The notes: a model not told the origin generated them from the letters alone. A DNA stretch of 64,000 bases from Oscillospiraceae bacterium (GCA_030533325.1 JAUNJJ010000005.1:22333-86332); one strand, 5' to 3'. Shown: positions 22,943 to 32,404, counted from the stretch's first letter. Numbers and translations are program-made.

Positions 22943-23125
22943 ATGTTTACCAAAGAAACCAAAGACTCAAAATACCATCTTGACCCTTATCGTTCTGTCA
23001 ATTTCAAAACTAATGAAAACGGAAATATGATTTGTCCCGCAGGAAAAAGGTTCTTTTATCTGAAAAGTTCTCACGTTAAAGGGAATCAGTATGGCAGAAC
23101 CCAGGAATATTATCAATGCGAGAAT
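22943..23125 (+). pseudogene. fragment of an IS1182-like transposase
   Basis: About 60 codons read KYHLDPYRSVNFKTNENGNM, then ICPAGKRFFYLKSSHVKGNQ, then YGRTQEYYQCEN. This matches the cysteine-containing middle segment of many IS1182-type transposases (YICPNGK...YECEDC). After this the frame runs antisense into the merR gene, so only this segment is transposase-derived. It is a decayed insertion sequence, unrelated to the intact copy at 1809-3406. Confidence 0.55.
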
Positions 23126-23866
23126 TTATTTACAGTAAACCCTGATAGCCTCACAAATAAACTGTGCTGTATTCTCGCCGTGACGGTCAATGTTAGTTCT
23201 GAAACGTTCATCAGCGGTATACATTTCGCCAAGTCCTGCAAGGATTTCATTTGTGCAGGTGTAGTAATTAGCGGTGATAAAATCCTGCCACTTCTTAACA
23301 AGTCTCATGGCTTCATCACTGTCAGGAGCAGAGCCGCTCTTTTTACATGCTGCAAATTCGGCCATAATACTGTCCATAGCAGAGTTTACTTCATTCCACT
23401 TTTCTTTTGAGTAATCTTTTGTTTTTTCGGCACTTTCCCTGTATGCGTCAGTACCACCCCATTTTTCCTTTGCTTCTTTTGCGTACTGTTCACGCTGTGC
23501 CTCAAATTCACTGTTGTCAAATGCTTTCATAGTTATTTTTTCTCCTTTCATCGCACTGTCAAGAGCACTGATGAGTCGTTCAAGACGCTCTTTTTTCAGC
23601 ATCAGCAGGTGCCTCTGCTCTTTTAGTGCATTCTGTTTATCGTAATCGGGGGAGGATAAAATCATCTGAATATCCTTTAGCGGAAAATCAAGTTCACGAT
23701 AGAACAAAATCTGCTGCATACGCATAAGTGAAGTTTCATCGTAAAAACGATAGCCGTTCTGTTCGTCAACAAAAGAGGGCTTCAGCAGTTCTATTTCGTC
23801 GTAATAGTGCAGTGTGCGCACACTCACACCTGTAAGCTTTGCGAATTCCTTTATATGCATTTTCAT
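23126..23866 (-). CDS. MerR-family regulator with TipAS-type ligand domain
   Basis: 246 residues. The N-terminal MerR winged helix is canonical (MKMHIKEFAKLTGVSVRTLHYYDEIELLKPSF, then NGYRFYDE), followed by a coiled-coil dimer helix and a C-terminal TipAS antibiotic-recognition-like domain (EAQREQYAKEAKEKWGGTDAYRESAEKT, ending DRHGENTAQFICEAIRVYC). TipA-type regulators sense thiopeptides or other amphipathic drugs and activate their own promoter. Its promoter has the expected 19-base spacer. Ribosome binding site GGGAGG before ATG. No co-regulated transporter lies next to it. Confidence 0.92.
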   Translation of the reverse strand: MKMHIKEFAKLTGVSVRTLHYYDEIELLKPSFVDEQNGYRFYDETSLMRMQQILFYRELDFPLKDIQMILSSPDYDKQNALKEQRHLLMLKKERLERLISALDSAMKGEKITMKAFDNSEFEAQREQYAKEAKEKWGGTDAYRESAEKTKDYSKEKWNEVNSAMDSIMAEFAACKKSGSAPDSDEAMRLVKKWQDFITANYYTCTNEILAGLGEMYTADERFRTNIDRHGENTAQFICEAIRVYCK

Positions 23867-23888
23867 TAGATCGCCTCCCTTGAATACC

Positions 23889-23919
23889 AGTATATACTAT
23901 GACGTAACGTGAGTGTCAA
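23889..23919 (-). promoter_or_regulatory. MerR-type promoter with 19-base spacer
   Basis: On the minus strand TTGACA (23914-23919) and TATACT (23889-23894) are separated by 19 bases containing the symmetric ACGTTACGT. The over-long spacer is the hallmark of promoters that MerR proteins activate by twisting DNA. It fits autoregulation of the gene at 23866. Confidence 0.85.
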
Positions 23920-23955
23920 GAGGTTTTTGAAAAAAATTTTTTATCAGATATAACC

Positions 23956-23983
23956 AATCGCCCGTCAATGAAGGCGGGCGATT
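23956..23983. terminator. bidirectional terminator upstream of merR
   Basis: AATCGCCCG (23956-23964) pairs with CGGGCGATT (23975-23983), 10-base loop, with T-rich sequence following on the minus strand. It ends the esterase transcript arriving from the right. Confidence 0.75.
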
Positions 23984-24015
23984 TATTGTATCATAAAATT
24001 TTTATGCTAACAGAA

Positions 24016-25734
24016 CTACTTTATCTTAACAAGGGAAACACCGGAGATTGTAACATTATAATAATCTGTTCCGCCCACATCAAATGTAAGCATGCATTTA
24101 TCATCGGCTTTTTCCATAACGAATGTCTGATCATAGTGAAGCTTTTCGGCTCCGGCAGAGACAGTGTCCTCATGGTATTTTTCACCTGAGCCGTAATTCT
24201 GACATACTGAAACAGGAATCTCCACTTCCTTGCCGGCAAGTATATCAAACTGAAGTCTGTATGTTCCTTCTGTAAGCTGAATTCCTGAAATATATGCCTG
24301 AACATCAGATTTTTCCTTTCCGCCACCGACCATATTTACCCAGTAACTCTTGTCATAGCCAAGGTAATCTGAGGCGTTTGCACCTGATTCTTTATTTATG
24401 TTTACACCGTATTCACCATCCGCTGCTGCATCAAGACCAACTTTGTCTGATTCTATGCCGAGAACACCGCATATTTTATCAGCCAGAACATACGCACTCA
24501 TCTGCTGTGTGATTTCAGAAGGGTGCCAGTCTGAACCGTAGCCGTTGGCCGGATTCTGAACTGCTGACAGATAGCACATTATTCTGTCGTCAGCTGAAGA
24601 TTTAAATTCCTCAACGGCCTTTTCAATGGCAGGATAAACCTCCTCGCAGCCCATGGTTCCAACGGTACATATTATGTAAGCATCAGGGTTATTTTCCCTT
24701 ACAAGCTTAAGAAAATCAATATATCCCTCTGTAAATTCCTCAGAACGGGTTTCAAGGTCATTTCTTATATACGTATCGTCATTTGTTCCCAGATTGATTA
24801 CAACAACATCATTTCTGTGGCTGCTGAAATCCCACGGCTTTGCATAATCCTTAAGCTTTGCGATATTTGTGTAGCAGTCAGGAACAAGACTTTCCGTATT
24901 TTTGTCACCTGTGGTATATCCGGAAATAATTCCGTGTCCGCTATAGGAAACCGCACTGTAGTCGGCATCAAGTTTCTTTGCTGTCAGATATGCATATGAC
25001 TTCATAAAGTTTTCGGTAGATGTCATAAACGACTCTCCGCTTGATTTTCCTTCAACTCCATAGGCACAGGTTATTGAGTCACCGATAAATTCTATGCTGT
25101 ATTTTTTAGCAGGAACAGGAACCAGCGGCTGTCTGGCTGATGAAACTGTGTTTATACTCTTTACACCTATCGCTCCGTTATTAGCCTCTGAAAGATGAAT
25201 TATTTTCACACGCACTTTTTTCTGTGAACTCTCTTTTAAAATTTCTATTTCTTTTTCCGGAGCACTCATAAGTGCATCTTCTATAAGCTCATCATCAACA
25301 AATACAGCATATCTCGGACGATATCTTTCTTCCGCTTCAATCGCCGAATCGCCTGCAAGAGTTACCGTTGCTTCTGACGCCGTAAGGTCAAACTCAACAG
25401 CTGAACCACTGTGTACAAGCCATGTCACTTTTCCGTCATCATATGTTCTTCCGGTAAGTTTAACATTTTCCGAAACCGCTCTGAATGTACTTTCAGTTAC
25501 TTCTCCTGAGTCTTCGTTAGCAGTAAGCTGATTTTTCAGTTCTATTACATCGAGAATATTCAGAATACCGTCTCCGTTAATATCGTCTTCAGCAGAAACC
25601 TTATCCACACCATGAAAAACGGAGATAAGATGTTTAAGATTTTCAGGACTGTACAGTGCAAAAACAGATGTACCAAGTAAGCTGCACGCAGCAACTGCTG
25701 AAATTACCGCTGATAAATGTTTTAACCTTTTCAT
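24016..25734 (-). CDS. dockerin-bearing CE2-type carbohydrate esterase
   Basis: 572 residues. Signal peptide (residues 1-26), then a half-dockerin: one calcium-loop repeat DINGDGILNILDVIELKNQL (51-70). A CE2-type jelly-roll domain follows (about 85-200), then an SGNH hydrolase domain with nucleophile S220 in EFIGDSITCAYG, the block GTNDD, and the catalytic pair SDWHPS near residue 403. The C-terminal 140 residues look like a carbohydrate-binding beta-sandwich. CE2 enzymes remove acetyl groups from xylan and mannan outside the cell, and dockerins plug enzymes into cellulosomes. A single dockerin repeat instead of two, and its N-terminal place, are unusual. Confidence 0.88.
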   Translation of the reverse strand: MKRLKHLSAVISAVAACSLLGTSVFALYSPENLKHLISVFHGVDKVSAEDDINGDGILNILDVIELKNQLTANEDSGEVTESTFRAVSENVKLTGRTYDDGKVTWLVHSGSAVEFDLTASEATVTLAGDSAIEAEERYRPRYAVFVDDELIEDALMSAPEKEIEILKESSQKKVRVKIIHLSEANNGAIGVKSINTVSSARQPLVPVPAKKYSIEFIGDSITCAYGVEGKSSGESFMTSTENFMKSYAYLTAKKLDADYSAVSYSGHGIISGYTTGDKNTESLVPDCYTNIAKLKDYAKPWDFSSHRNDVVVINLGTNDDTYIRNDLETRSEEFTEGYIDFLKLVRENNPDAYIICTVGTMGCEEVYPAIEKAVEEFKSSADDRIMCYLSAVQNPANGYGSDWHPSEITQQMSAYVLADKICGVLGIESDKVGLDAAADGEYGVNINKESGANASDYLGYDKSYWVNMVGGGKEKSDVQAYISGIQLTEGTYRLQFDILAGKEVEIPVSVCQNYGSGEKYHEDTVSAGAEKLHYDQTFVMEKADDKCMLTFDVGGTDYYNVTISGVSLVKIK

Positions 25735-25903
25735 AATAAGAACCCTTTCTGTTAAGTATTTTTTTAATAATGCAAAAACCTTTTTTCTGCCGTCTCTTAA
25801 CCGGCACCTCTTAAATTTATAACTATATTATAAACTATTTAATACTTTTTTTCAATATCTATATTAAATTTAATGTAAATTTAAGTGAAATTCATGCAAG
25901 AGA

Positions 25904-25938
25904 AAACCGCAGCGGAGTCATCACTTCCGCTGCGGTTT
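25904..25938. terminator. strong hairpin between esterase and serpin genes
   Basis: Perfect 13-bp stem AAACCGCAGCGGA / TCCGCTGCGGTTT, 9-base loop. It lies upstream of the esterase. The following 25939-26060 is almost pure pyrimidine on the plus strand. No gene is seen in 25735-26184. Confidence 0.6.
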
Positions 25939-26129
25939 CATCTCGGATTTCTTTTTTCATTTTTCTCTCTTTTTTCATCCGCTTTTTTTGTCTTTTTCCC
26001 TCTGTTCTGTTTCGTGTCTTCTGTCTATCTGTCTTCTTTTGTTCCACACAGGTTATTTATCTTTTTTTATCCCTGCATATATAATACGAATTACATACAG
26101 GAAATGTTACAGAGAAAATAAAAAATTTT

Positions 26130-26161
26130 CAGCCTCCGAAAAAAATTTTTTTCAGAGGCTG
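26130..26161 (-). terminator. terminator of the serpin gene
   Basis: CAGCCTC (26130-26136) pairs with GAGGCTG (26155-26161); A7 and T7 runs in between extend the stem. On the minus strand a T-run follows. Confidence 0.8.
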
Positions 26162-26184
26162 ATGTGAAAAATTTAGAAATATAA

Positions 26185-28089
26185 TTACTTTGATAAAGGA
26201 TTGCTTATTAAACCTGAAAATACCGGATTGCCGGCCTGGTCTGATACATAATAGAAGAACGGTCTGTTAAGCTCAAAGTACACCGGTTCTTCATCTGACG
26301 GAGGTGCTGCGCCGGCACAAAGTTCAATAATTGTATACGCGGCAGCCTCACAGCCTTCCTCGTCTATTGCTATCGTTGCTTCATGTATGATTTTTTCTAT
26401 ATATGCACTCTGGATACCGGATTTTTCAAAGTCCACAACTCCTGAAAAATCTGCAAAATCAGGATCAAAAGCAAGCTTTACTCCCATTTGCTTCACAACA
26501 TCATTAAGTTTGTACTTTGACGAGATATCAAACTTCGGAACAGAAAATACTATCTTCCGCGTTTCATAACTGATATCATCATTTATAATTTCAAGCATGG
26601 TATCCCTGTCTGATACTATATCACTTACATCAGTACCCTCATCAGGGAGAATAAAGTTCATTTTGTATCCGTTATCCATAAGGACAGCGTACTTCATATA
26701 ATTGTCAGCAAATCCTATTTTTTCTGTAGGATGTTCTGTACTCATATGAAGAAAATCACATGAAATTTCCGTTCCGTCACTGAGATAAAAATTATCCGGA
26801 GTGGCATCACTGAATTTTTCAGCCCACTTCTCCTTAAAGGTTACAGTGTTTAAAATCTCCATAACAGCATCCTGGCTTATTTCTATTGACGGATTTATTT
26901 TACCCGATGTATTTTTAAATATCCAGTCTGAGATCTCCTTTTGTGTATTAACATTGAATTCTCTTGCAAATGAATATGCATAAAAATCATCTGCTATGGA
27001 TTCAAGTTTATCCTGATAAAACTCATATTTTTTATTAAGCCATAATGAATTGGTAAGCTTCAGATATGAGGTGTAATCATCATGGTAAAGTGCTCCGAAT
27101 AACTTATTGTTATCTTCTCTGAGTGTGCTCATATCGCCGGAGTGAAGTGCTGAAACCATCTCACCCTGAGTTTCACCTGCAGCACAGTCAGCAGCCATGG
27201 ACAGAGCCATATAAATACTCAAAGGAGAAAATACATAGTTTTCTTCATTCGGATTACCAAGAAGATTAACAGCCAGATCTGCAGTAAATTCCTTCAGTCC
27301 GTCAGAATCAACAAAACCTTCTGAAATATTATTCAGATCCGGCACTGCAAGAACATCATCATTTGATGCACCAAGAGCTGACATCGGCGGTTCAATAACA
27401 TTCTGCTTCAGTTTGATAAAATCAACAATATTGATACAGGAGTCAGTATTGGCATCCGCTCTTCTCTTCATACCCTCATCAAAATTATCAGCACCATACA
27501 TATATGCTGTCAGACTGAGGATATCTGACGCATTTACAGCATGGTCACCGTTTATATCAGTGATTCCGTCGAAACTGTATCCGTTATCAAAAGCATATTT
27601 TTCTGCATATGAACCGATACTTCCTCTTATAGAAACACCATCTCCCAGTTCCAGACTGCTGGCTTTCACAACACTGTCCGGAAGTGTAAGACATTCCAGT
27701 GAACTGCATCCGGATATAGCCATATCCTCAATCTCCATAATGCCGTCGGAAACATAAATATTTTTCAGTTTTTTATTTTCAATACATCCTTCTCCGAGTA
27801 CGAATAAACGATTGCCCTCATCTTCCGAAGGAACTGTAATCTCGTCAGCAGATGATGAACATGTAATTCTGTCAATGCTGATATAGTCATACCATTCTGA
27901 ACCTATGTTTATCATGCGGTATGAATACGGTGAATATGAAATCTCAATTTCACTGCCTGTATCCTTCGATTCCGTACCCGCAGCTGAAACTGAAATCAGA
28001 TTACCTGCGCTTTCCGGAAAAGCTCCGTATCCGCACGAAAAAACAAGAGCCATTGCAGCCGCAAATGCTGTGATCTTTTTTATTTTCAT
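26185..28089 (-). CDS. secreted dockerin-serpin (protease inhibitor of the cellulosome)
   Basis: 634 residues. Signal peptide (1 to about 36), a short BspA-type leucine-rich segment (about 85-150, LKNIYVSDGIMEIEDMAISG), a two-repeat dockerin (DINGDHAVNASDILSLTAYM and ADANTDSCINIVDFIKLKQN), a linker, and a full serpin domain from about 262 (NYVFSPLSIYMALSMAADCA, NTVTFKEKWAEKF). The reactive-loop hinge EEGCEAAAYT is intact, so it should be inhibitory. By alignment to antitrypsin P1-P1' falls at Gly-Ala (GAAPPS), which suggests elastase- or subtilisin-like targets. Cys at P14 and P3 are odd. Dockerin serpins are thought to protect cellulosomes from proteases. Confidence 0.92.
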   Translation of the reverse strand: MKIKKITAFAAAMALVFSCGYGAFPESAGNLISVSAAGTESKDTGSEIEISYSPYSYRMINIGSEWYDYISIDRITCSSSADEITVPSEDEGNRLFVLGEGCIENKKLKNIYVSDGIMEIEDMAISGCSSLECLTLPDSVVKASSLELGDGVSIRGSIGSYAEKYAFDNGYSFDGITDINGDHAVNASDILSLTAYMYGADNFDEGMKRRADANTDSCINIVDFIKLKQNVIEPPMSALGASNDDVLAVPDLNNISEGFVDSDGLKEFTADLAVNLLGNPNEENYVFSPLSIYMALSMAADCAAGETQGEMVSALHSGDMSTLREDNNKLFGALYHDDYTSYLKLTNSLWLNKKYEFYQDKLESIADDFYAYSFAREFNVNTQKEISDWIFKNTSGKINPSIEISQDAVMEILNTVTFKEKWAEKFSDATPDNFYLSDGTEISCDFLHMSTEHPTEKIGFADNYMKYAVLMDNGYKMNFILPDEGTDVSDIVSDRDTMLEIINDDISYETRKIVFSVPKFDISSKYKLNDVVKQMGVKLAFDPDFADFSGVVDFEKSGIQSAYIEKIIHEATIAIDEEGCEAAAYTIIELCAGAAPPSDEEPVYFELNRPFFYYVSDQAGNPVFSGLISNPLSK

Positions 28090-28200
28090 ATTACCACTTT
28101 CCCTTCTCTGAAATGTTTCTTTATCTGATTTGATTTGAATTATATATGTTTTTCTATGTCTGTACTAATAATACTCCTCATCACTTCAATGTGCTACAAA

Positions 28201-28238
28201 AAAAATAAAAACTCCGGAAATTCAGAGTTTTTATTTTT
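28201..28238 (-). terminator. terminator of the activase operon
   Basis: AAAAATAAAAACTC (28201-28214) pairs with GAGTTTTTATTTTT (28225-28238), just after the stop of the HgdB-like gene on the minus strand. Confidence 0.75.
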
Positions 28239-28244
28239 TACCGC

Positions 28245-29477
28245 TTATCTTCTCGCATTCGCCAGCATAAGCTTTATTCTGTTTTCCTGATTTACCTTAG
28301 TAGCACCAGGGTCATAGTCTATAGCAACTATATTCGCATTCGGGAATCCCTGCTTTATCACACGTGCCATACCCTTTGCCACAATGTGATTAGGCAGGCA
28401 TCCGAAAGGCTGAGTACAGATGATATTCTCCGTCCCTGACTGCGCCAGTGCTGCCATCTCAGCGGGTATAAGCCAGCCTTCACCCATCTTGACACCCTGG
28501 TGAATGTATTTGTCACACTCATGTCTCAGATGCTCAAAATCATGCGGCGGCTCGAATACGCCGTGCTTTTTTATTATATTTATCATCTGCTTCTGCTTTG
28601 CATATATAACATCATATCCAATACTGAAGAGAGTGGTTGTCTTGTTTCTGAAACCGTATATCTTTCCGTCATTTACTGTATTTACCGCACAGTAAAGAAC
28701 AAAATCAAGAAGGGAAGGAACAACAGGTTCACAGCCTTCACTGATAAGGAAATCTTCAAGATGATTGTTCGCAAGAGGTGAATACTTAACATAGATTTCA
28801 CCTACTATGCCAACCTTAATCTTCTTCTGTTTGCTTCTCTTTATCTTTGCAAAGTCATCAAGTATCTTTTTGTAAGTCTTTGCTGTACCCATAAATTTAT
28901 TTTTTGAGAAATTCTCCTGAAGTATATTTTCCCACTTGTTAAGAACCTTCTCCGATTCGCCAGGTATCAGTTCATAAGGTCTGCACTGGTTGTACAGAAG
29001 CATGAGAATATCACCGTAAAGAACAGCATAGAGAAGTTTGAGAACCAGAGGTACAGAAAGTTTGAAACCGCCTTCCTTCTCAAGACCACTGAAGTTAAGT
29101 GATATAACCGGTACCTGCGGATATTTTTCCCTGAGTGCCTTTCTGAGAAGATGAATGTAGTTTGAAGCTCTGCATCCGCCGCCTGTCTGTGTAAGCATAA
29201 GAGCAGTTTTGTCCGGATCATATTTTCCACTGTTAAGAGCCTCCATAAACTGTCCTATAACGAGAAGGGCAGGGTAGCAGGTATCGTTGTGTACATTTTT
29301 CAGACCCTCATCTATAACGCTCTGTGTCGATGTACGGAGGAGTTCCATTTTATACCCGTAGTTTCTGAGTATGCTTACTATAAGGTTAAAATGAATAGGC
29401 AGCATATCAGGAACAAGTATAGTATGGGTTGCCTTCATATCATCAGTAAAAATCGGATAATTAGCCAATTTGTTCAC
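28245..29477 (-). CDS. HgdB-like (COG3581-type) dehydratase-component protein
   Basis: 410 residues. Segments such as LRTSTQSVIDEGLKNVHNDT, then CYPALLVIGQFMEAL, MLTQTGGGCRASNYIHLLRKAL, KVGIVGEIYVKYSPLANNHL and ENIICTQPFGCLPNHIVAKGM are typical of proteins related to 2-hydroxyacyl-CoA dehydratase subunits, with conserved cysteines likely to hold an iron-sulfur cluster. It starts eight bases after the 972-aa activase gene; in many Firmicutes the two are one polypeptide of about 1,400 residues. Substrate and role are unknown; an ATP-driven radical or low-potential reduction is inferred. Confidence 0.82.
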   Translation of the reverse strand: MNKLANYPIFTDDMKATHTILVPDMLPIHFNLIVSILRNYGYKMELLRTSTQSVIDEGLKNVHNDTCYPALLVIGQFMEALNSGKYDPDKTALMLTQTGGGCRASNYIHLLRKALREKYPQVPVISLNFSGLEKEGGFKLSVPLVLKLLYAVLYGDILMLLYNQCRPYELIPGESEKVLNKWENILQENFSKNKFMGTAKTYKKILDDFAKIKRSKQKKIKVGIVGEIYVKYSPLANNHLEDFLISEGCEPVVPSLLDFVLYCAVNTVNDGKIYGFRNKTTTLFSIGYDVIYAKQKQMINIIKKHGVFEPPHDFEHLRHECDKYIHQGVKMGEGWLIPAEMAALAQSGTENIICTQPFGCLPNHIVAKGMARVIKQGFPNANIVAIDYDPGATKVNQENRIKLMLANARR

Positions 29478-29485
29478 TCCTTAAA

Positions 29486-32404
29486 TTATTCAGCTGCAGC
29501 CATGAGACTTCTGAGTCTTATCTTTGCAGCTCCGAGATTGCTTATCTCATCTATCTTAAGCTGAGTATAGAGCTTGCCGCTCTTTTCAAGAACAGATCTG
29601 ACTTCGTCTGTTGTAATGGCATCTATACCACAGCCAAATGACACAAGCTGTACAAGCTGCATATCTTTGTTCTGTGTTACGTACTCTGCCGCTCTGTACA
29701 TTCTTGAATGATATGTCCACTGATTAAGAACTTCAAGTTCAGGCATACTTCCAAGTTCGCATACACTGTCTTCTGTTACAACAGCCATTCCAAGTCCTGT
29801 GATAAGCTTGTTAATGCCGTGATTTATCTCTTTGTCTATATGATAAGGTCTGCCGGCAAGAACAATAATCATCTTTCCTTCTTCACGTGCCTTTGCTATT
29901 ATCTCCTGTGCCTTTCCAGAAATATTTTTCCTGAAATCAGCAAGAGCCTCAAATCCTCTGTCAAGAGCTGCAGCTGCATCCTTGCGGGAAATATTCCAGT
30001 CTTTAAGTACCCCTGCCATAACCTCCGCAGAATGTTCCCTTCTGTTAAGATCCATGTAAGGATTCCTGAAGTTACTGTCATTAAGCTCAGGAATATTTGC
30101 CTTGAGAAGTTCAGGGTAGTAGGCAACAACAGGACAGTTGTAATGATTGTCTGTATCAGCTTCCTCAAGATTGTAGCTCATGCACGGATAGAAGATAAAA
30201 TCAACATTCTTCTCAAGAAGATCGGCTATGTGACCGTGAACAAGCTTTGCAGGATAGCATACCGTATCTGAAGGAATGGTCTGCTGTCCCTTGTAATACA
30301 TGTCTCTTGAGCTTTCATCAGAAATGACAACTTCAAATCCCAGTGAAGTAAAGAATGCGCTCCAGAGCGGAAGCTGTTCAAAATAGCTCAGTACCATCGG
30401 AATGCCTATCTTTGCCTTAGGCTTTCCTTCCGGAATGAGATTTGTCTTCATAAGAAGGTCGTATTTGTATTCGTACAGGCAGTATCCTTCAGCCTTGCGT
30501 TTCTTTCCGGCACCCCGTTCACACTTGTTTCCGGATATATGCTTTTCACCGTCTGAGAATGTTATCATGTTAAGATTACACTTTGCAGTACATCCGCCGC
30601 ACTGAATTGCCTTTGATGTATATGAAAAGTTTTTCAGACTTTCGCTGCCAATAAGAGACGATTTTCCTGAGGTGTTCTCTTTTGCATAGAGAGCAGCACC
30701 AAAAGCACCCATAAGCCCTGCAATGGCCGGACGTGTTACATTTCTTCCAAGCTCCATTTCGAATGAACGGAGAACCGCATCATTGAGGAAGGTTCCGCCC
30801 TGAACAACGATATTCTTTCCAAGGTCATCAGGCGACTTTGCACGAATAACTTTGTATATTGCATTTTTTATAATAGAAGAGGAGAGACCTGCAGATATGT
30901 CCTCAACTGTAGCTCCGTCCTTCTGTGCCTGCTTGACGCTGCTGTTCATAAATACGGTACATCTTGAACCGAGATCAACAGGATTTTCCGCAAACAGTCC
31001 TATATTGGAGAAACGAGCAATATCATATCCGAGTGCCTGTGCAAATGTCTGGATAAATGAACCGCATCCTGAAGAACATGCCTCGTTGAGCATAATGCTG
31101 TCAATAGCACCGTTTCTTATCTTAAAGCACTTGATATCCTGTCCGCCGATGTCGATAATAAAGTCAACATCAGGACAGAAAAATGCCGCTGCCTTGTAGT
31201 GTGCAACCGTTTCAACTATTCCGTGATCCGTATGAAGACCTGCCTTTATCAGTTCCTCACCGTAACCGGTTACTGCAGAACCGGCAATATTTATTCTCTC
31301 ACCGGTAAGCTCATAAATCTCCCGGAGCTTTGCTGTAATTCTGTCGAGCGGCTGTCCCTTGTTTGAAGCGTAAAACTGATAAAGAAGTCCGCCTTCAGGT
31401 GTAATAAGTACCATCTTGGTTGTTGTGGAACCTGCATCTATACCAAGGTATGCATCTCCGGAATATTTACTGATATCAGCATACTTAAGGTCATTCTGAC
31501 TATGACGTTCAATGAACTTTTCATATTCCGCCCTGTTTGTAAAAAGCCGTTCTCCTGTAACAACATTTTCAGTTGTCTTTGCTTCTGAAATTTTTTTCAG
31601 TATCTGGTCAGCAGTAAGATACTCTTCTTCACTTTCTGCTGCATAGAGAGCTGAACCCAATGCAACGAAAACCGGAGCTTCTTCAGGGAAGCATGCTGTC
31701 TTTTCATCAAGCTTAAGAGTGTTTACAAAAGCCTTTCTGAGTCCCTGCTGGAAGAAGAGAGGTCCTCCGAGGAAAAGAACATTGCCTTCTATCTTTCTGC
31801 CCTGTGAAAGTCCTGCAACAGTCTGGTCAACTACTGCCTGAAATATACTTGCAGCTATATCCTCACGTCTTGCCCCCTGATTAAGAAGCGGCTGGATATC
31901 CGACTTGGCAAATACACCGCACCTTGAAGCAATCGGGTAAACCTTCTCTGAACTGAGTGCAAGTCTGTCGAGTTCATCAGTGGTGACACCGAGGAGTGTA
32001 GCCATCTGGTCGATAAATGCCCCTGTTCCGCCGGCACATGAACCGTTCATTCTCTGTTCAACGCCGCCGGTCAGAAAGATTATTTTTGCATCCTCACCGC
32101 CAAGCTCTATAACTACATCTGTTTCCGGATATTTTTCCTTTACTGCAATAAAAGCCGCGTTTACTTCCTGAACGAAAGGAAGTTCAGCTGCATTCGCAAG
32201 ACCGAGTCCGGCTGAACCTGTTATCGCAACTCTGAAGGCTGCATCAGGATGTTCGTTTTTAATTATCTCTATCTGTTCAGCTGCAGTCTCTCTTACCTTT
32301 GAAAAATGTCTCTGGTATTTTGAATAAACTATATTTTTTTTCTCGTCGGTAATAACTGTCTTTACAGTTGTTGAGCCTACATCTATTCCAAGTGAATAAT
32401 TCAT
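29486..32404 (-). CDS. BadF/BcrAD/HgdC-type activase, double ATPase with DUF2229
   Basis: 972 residues. Two ASKHA ATPase domains lie in tandem: the first begins GIDVGSTTVKTVI and contains the cluster motif NGSCAGGTGAFIDQMA with CGVFAKSD; the second begins YLGIDAGSTTTKMVLI (about residue 318) with NEACSSGCGSFIQTFA and SRCTVFMNSS. A cysteine-rich linker (CGGCTAKCNLNM, GNKCERG) leads into a DUF2229 domain (DTVCYPAKLVHGHIADLLEK, DFIFYPCMSYN). Activases of this type use ATP to push an electron from a 4Fe-4S cluster at their dimer interface onto a dehydratase. Together with the HgdB-like gene it makes a split version of a usually fused system. Confidence 0.88.
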   Translation of the reverse strand: MNYSLGIDVGSTTVKTVITDEKKNIVYSKYQRHFSKVRETAAEQIEIIKNEHPDAAFRVAITGSAGLGLANAAELPFVQEVNAAFIAVKEKYPETDVVIELGGEDAKIIFLTGGVEQRMNGSCAGGTGAFIDQMATLLGVTTDELDRLALSSEKVYPIASRCGVFAKSDIQPLLNQGARREDIAASIFQAVVDQTVAGLSQGRKIEGNVLFLGGPLFFQQGLRKAFVNTLKLDEKTACFPEEAPVFVALGSALYAAESEEEYLTADQILKKISEAKTTENVVTGERLFTNRAEYEKFIERHSQNDLKYADISKYSGDAYLGIDAGSTTTKMVLITPEGGLLYQFYASNKGQPLDRITAKLREIYELTGERINIAGSAVTGYGEELIKAGLHTDHGIVETVAHYKAAAFFCPDVDFIIDIGGQDIKCFKIRNGAIDSIMLNEACSSGCGSFIQTFAQALGYDIARFSNIGLFAENPVDLGSRCTVFMNSSVKQAQKDGATVEDISAGLSSSIIKNAIYKVIRAKSPDDLGKNIVVQGGTFLNDAVLRSFEMELGRNVTRPAIAGLMGAFGAALYAKENTSGKSSLIGSESLKNFSYTSKAIQCGGCTAKCNLNMITFSDGEKHISGNKCERGAGKKRKAEGYCLYEYKYDLLMKTNLIPEGKPKAKIGIPMVLSYFEQLPLWSAFFTSLGFEVVISDESSRDMYYKGQQTIPSDTVCYPAKLVHGHIADLLEKNVDFIFYPCMSYNLEEADTDNHYNCPVVAYYPELLKANIPELNDSNFRNPYMDLNRREHSAEVMAGVLKDWNISRKDAAAALDRGFEALADFRKNISGKAQEIIAKAREEGKMIIVLAGRPYHIDKEINHGINKLITGLGMAVVTEDSVCELGSMPELEVLNQWTYHSRMYRAAEYVTQNKDMQLVQLVSFGCGIDAITTDEVRSVLEKSGKLYTQLKIDEISNLGAAKIRLRSLMAAAE

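Noticed and set aside
23126..23410. Plus-strand continuation of the transposase fragment frame
   Set aside because: Antisense to the well-supported merR gene; only the first 60 codons resemble a transposase.
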